From: Escallonia rubra
Taxonomy: Eukaryota; Streptophyta; Magnoliopsida; Escalloniales; Escalloniaceae
DNA: 64,000 nt
Reading direction: 5' to 3'
Assembly: GCA_033065855.1 (NCBI GenBank)
Contig: JAVXUO010000253.1
Span: forward strand, 558,001-622,000
The notes beneath the pieces are model-generated. The model was given only the letters and a program-made list of their open reading frames with translations. It ran no database searches and was not told the origin of the DNA. Every line of letters begins with the position of its first letter. Positions within the stretch are counted from its first letter, which is position 1. Position numbers and translations under genes: made by a program. Of the stretch, positions 62,906 through 64,000 are shown one piece after another.

Positions 62906-64000
62906 CACTACAAGAAACTGCACTTTTAGCGACGGATTTCATTCAGTCGCTAAAAGTGTCATTTACCGACAGAATATTCCGTCACTAAAAATCCGTCGCT
63001 AAAAGTGTCCTTTATCGACGGAATATTCCGTCGCTAAAAGTCCGTCGCTAAAAATATTTAGCGACGGAACGTTCCGTCTCCAAATGTTATTAGAGACGGA
63101 CTTTTAGTAACATATATTTAGCAACGGAATTATCCGTCGGTAAATATGCTTTTCGTAATTTTTTGGCTTTTCCCAATTTTTCGTTATGGCAGAATAACTA
63201 GAAAAAAAGTTTTTGCGACGGACTTTTACCGACGGATCCAATATGTCGGTAGAAGTTTATTACATAAAAGAAACCCTACTCTTCATTTCTTTCTCACGGC
63301 CGCAACTTTTCTCCTCACCCTCATCCTCTCTCTCTCTCTCTCTCACTGATCGACTTACCTTTGGCCGCCGCCCACCTCGATTGCCTCTCCTCTTCACCGG
63401 CTGCCTCCCATGCCACCACCCCTCTATCGCTACCGCTGCCCCAAGGCACCCATCCACCCCACCCCACTGCTGCAACAGCCCCAAATCATTCCCCCACCAT
63501 GCTGATGCGTAGGCCCAACCCCCTAACCAATTTGGTCATTATGTCAAAGGTTGCTTCCATGTCTAGTTGATCCACCACCACCAATTAGCAGATACCAAGA
63601 TTAGGTGAGACTTTCTGTTACTTTATTTTTTTCTTTTATTTGTTTGCTTCCATCTTATGTTCTTATTTTGCTCGTTCTAGTGTTTTTGCTAGATTCAACT
63701 CAGATCTACTGGAATTTGCAATCCACGTCTCCAAAAGATGAAGATTTGTCTATGATTAAACGCATCAAGGTGGAATAAAATGAAGATATGTCTCTTCCAC
63801 GATTATGTTCTGTTTGGTTTGAGGACATAATGGAGCCTCTTAATTTAGCTTTCATTGAATTCTAATCACATATCCAAGACTTTTTGCTCTTAATACATGA
63901 CAAAGCAAGTTGGTCCTGCCATTAAATTAGTTCTCTTGAGTTCATTAAATTACTCACAAGATTGTTGATATGATCATATGTCTATACTAGGTTTGATGGT
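62906..64000. mobile_element. One end of a CACTA (En/Spm) transposon
   Basis: CACTACAAGAAA at 62906 is the conserved CACTA-superfamily terminus. Behind it lies a dense subterminal array of TTTAGCGACGGA / TCCGTCGCTAAA words in both orientations (62930-63255), the usual transposase-binding region. The opposite end is not in the window, so the element continues past 64000. 63260-63600 is C-rich and could be a leader and first exon (ATG 63361, donor-like AGGTGAGA near 63605). I do not recognise the product, and I see nothing further to the end of the window. Confidence 0.85.

Noticed and set aside
63361-63570. A proline/serine/alanine-rich frame beginning MAAAHLDCLSS
   Set aside because: C-rich composition just inside the CACTA end; no domain, and the splice-donor-like site near 63605 alone is too weak to call a gene.

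Overview
The window is plant nuclear DNA, almost certainly from a flowering plant and probably a eudicot. Two intact host genes with normal GT-AG introns are present, both on the minus strand. One encodes a chloroplast monogalactosyldiacylglycerol (MGDG) synthase, 11573-26501, 8 coding exons, 525 aa. The other encodes cytosolic small-subunit ribosomal protein SA (uS2/RPSA), 43875-47350, 5 coding exons, 300 aa. Nearly everything else is transposable-element sequence of many families and ages.

Layout. 1-5304: a Tat-lineage Ty3/gypsy pol fossil on the plus strand, split by a 3.9 kb solo LTR (1027-4910). 5575-10925: two antisense extra-ORF relics of plant-mobile-domain type, each preceded on its 5' side by a cluster of CTAACCNACCGGTT-like motifs. 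11573-26501: the MGDG synthase gene. Its two ~6 kb introns hold a Copia relic with 110 bp LTRs, a LINE scrap, a TRIM relic and a non-autonomous hAT. 28535-28883: a Tourist-type MITE. 29397-31522: a decayed LTR holding a complete, young 500 bp TRIM. 31609-42210: Tat-type LTR and internal fossils in both orientations, with at least five different tandem-repeat arrays and a very G-rich block. 43039-43379: a Stowaway-like MITE beside the RPSA gene. 48050-62905: a Ty3/gypsy fossil whose LTR holds a hAT transposon, which holds a solo LTR, which holds a second and younger hAT of the same family. Its gag is split by a Copia-type LTR with a CATTCGAAGC array. 62906 onward: one end of a CACTA (En/Spm) transposon.

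The two host genes are functionally independent: one makes the main thylakoid galactolipid in the plastid envelope, the other is part of the cytosolic 40S ribosome. The best leads are the hAT copy at 52538-56029 (perfect 8 bp target duplication, one in-frame TGA in an otherwise open transposase), the same-family nest around it, the satellite-like arrays between Tat LTR arms, and the shared motif clusters near the antisense ORFs. I found no tRNA, rRNA or CRISPR and no wholly new gene system. Exon ends were set by eye from splice sites and remembered family sequences, without alignment software.
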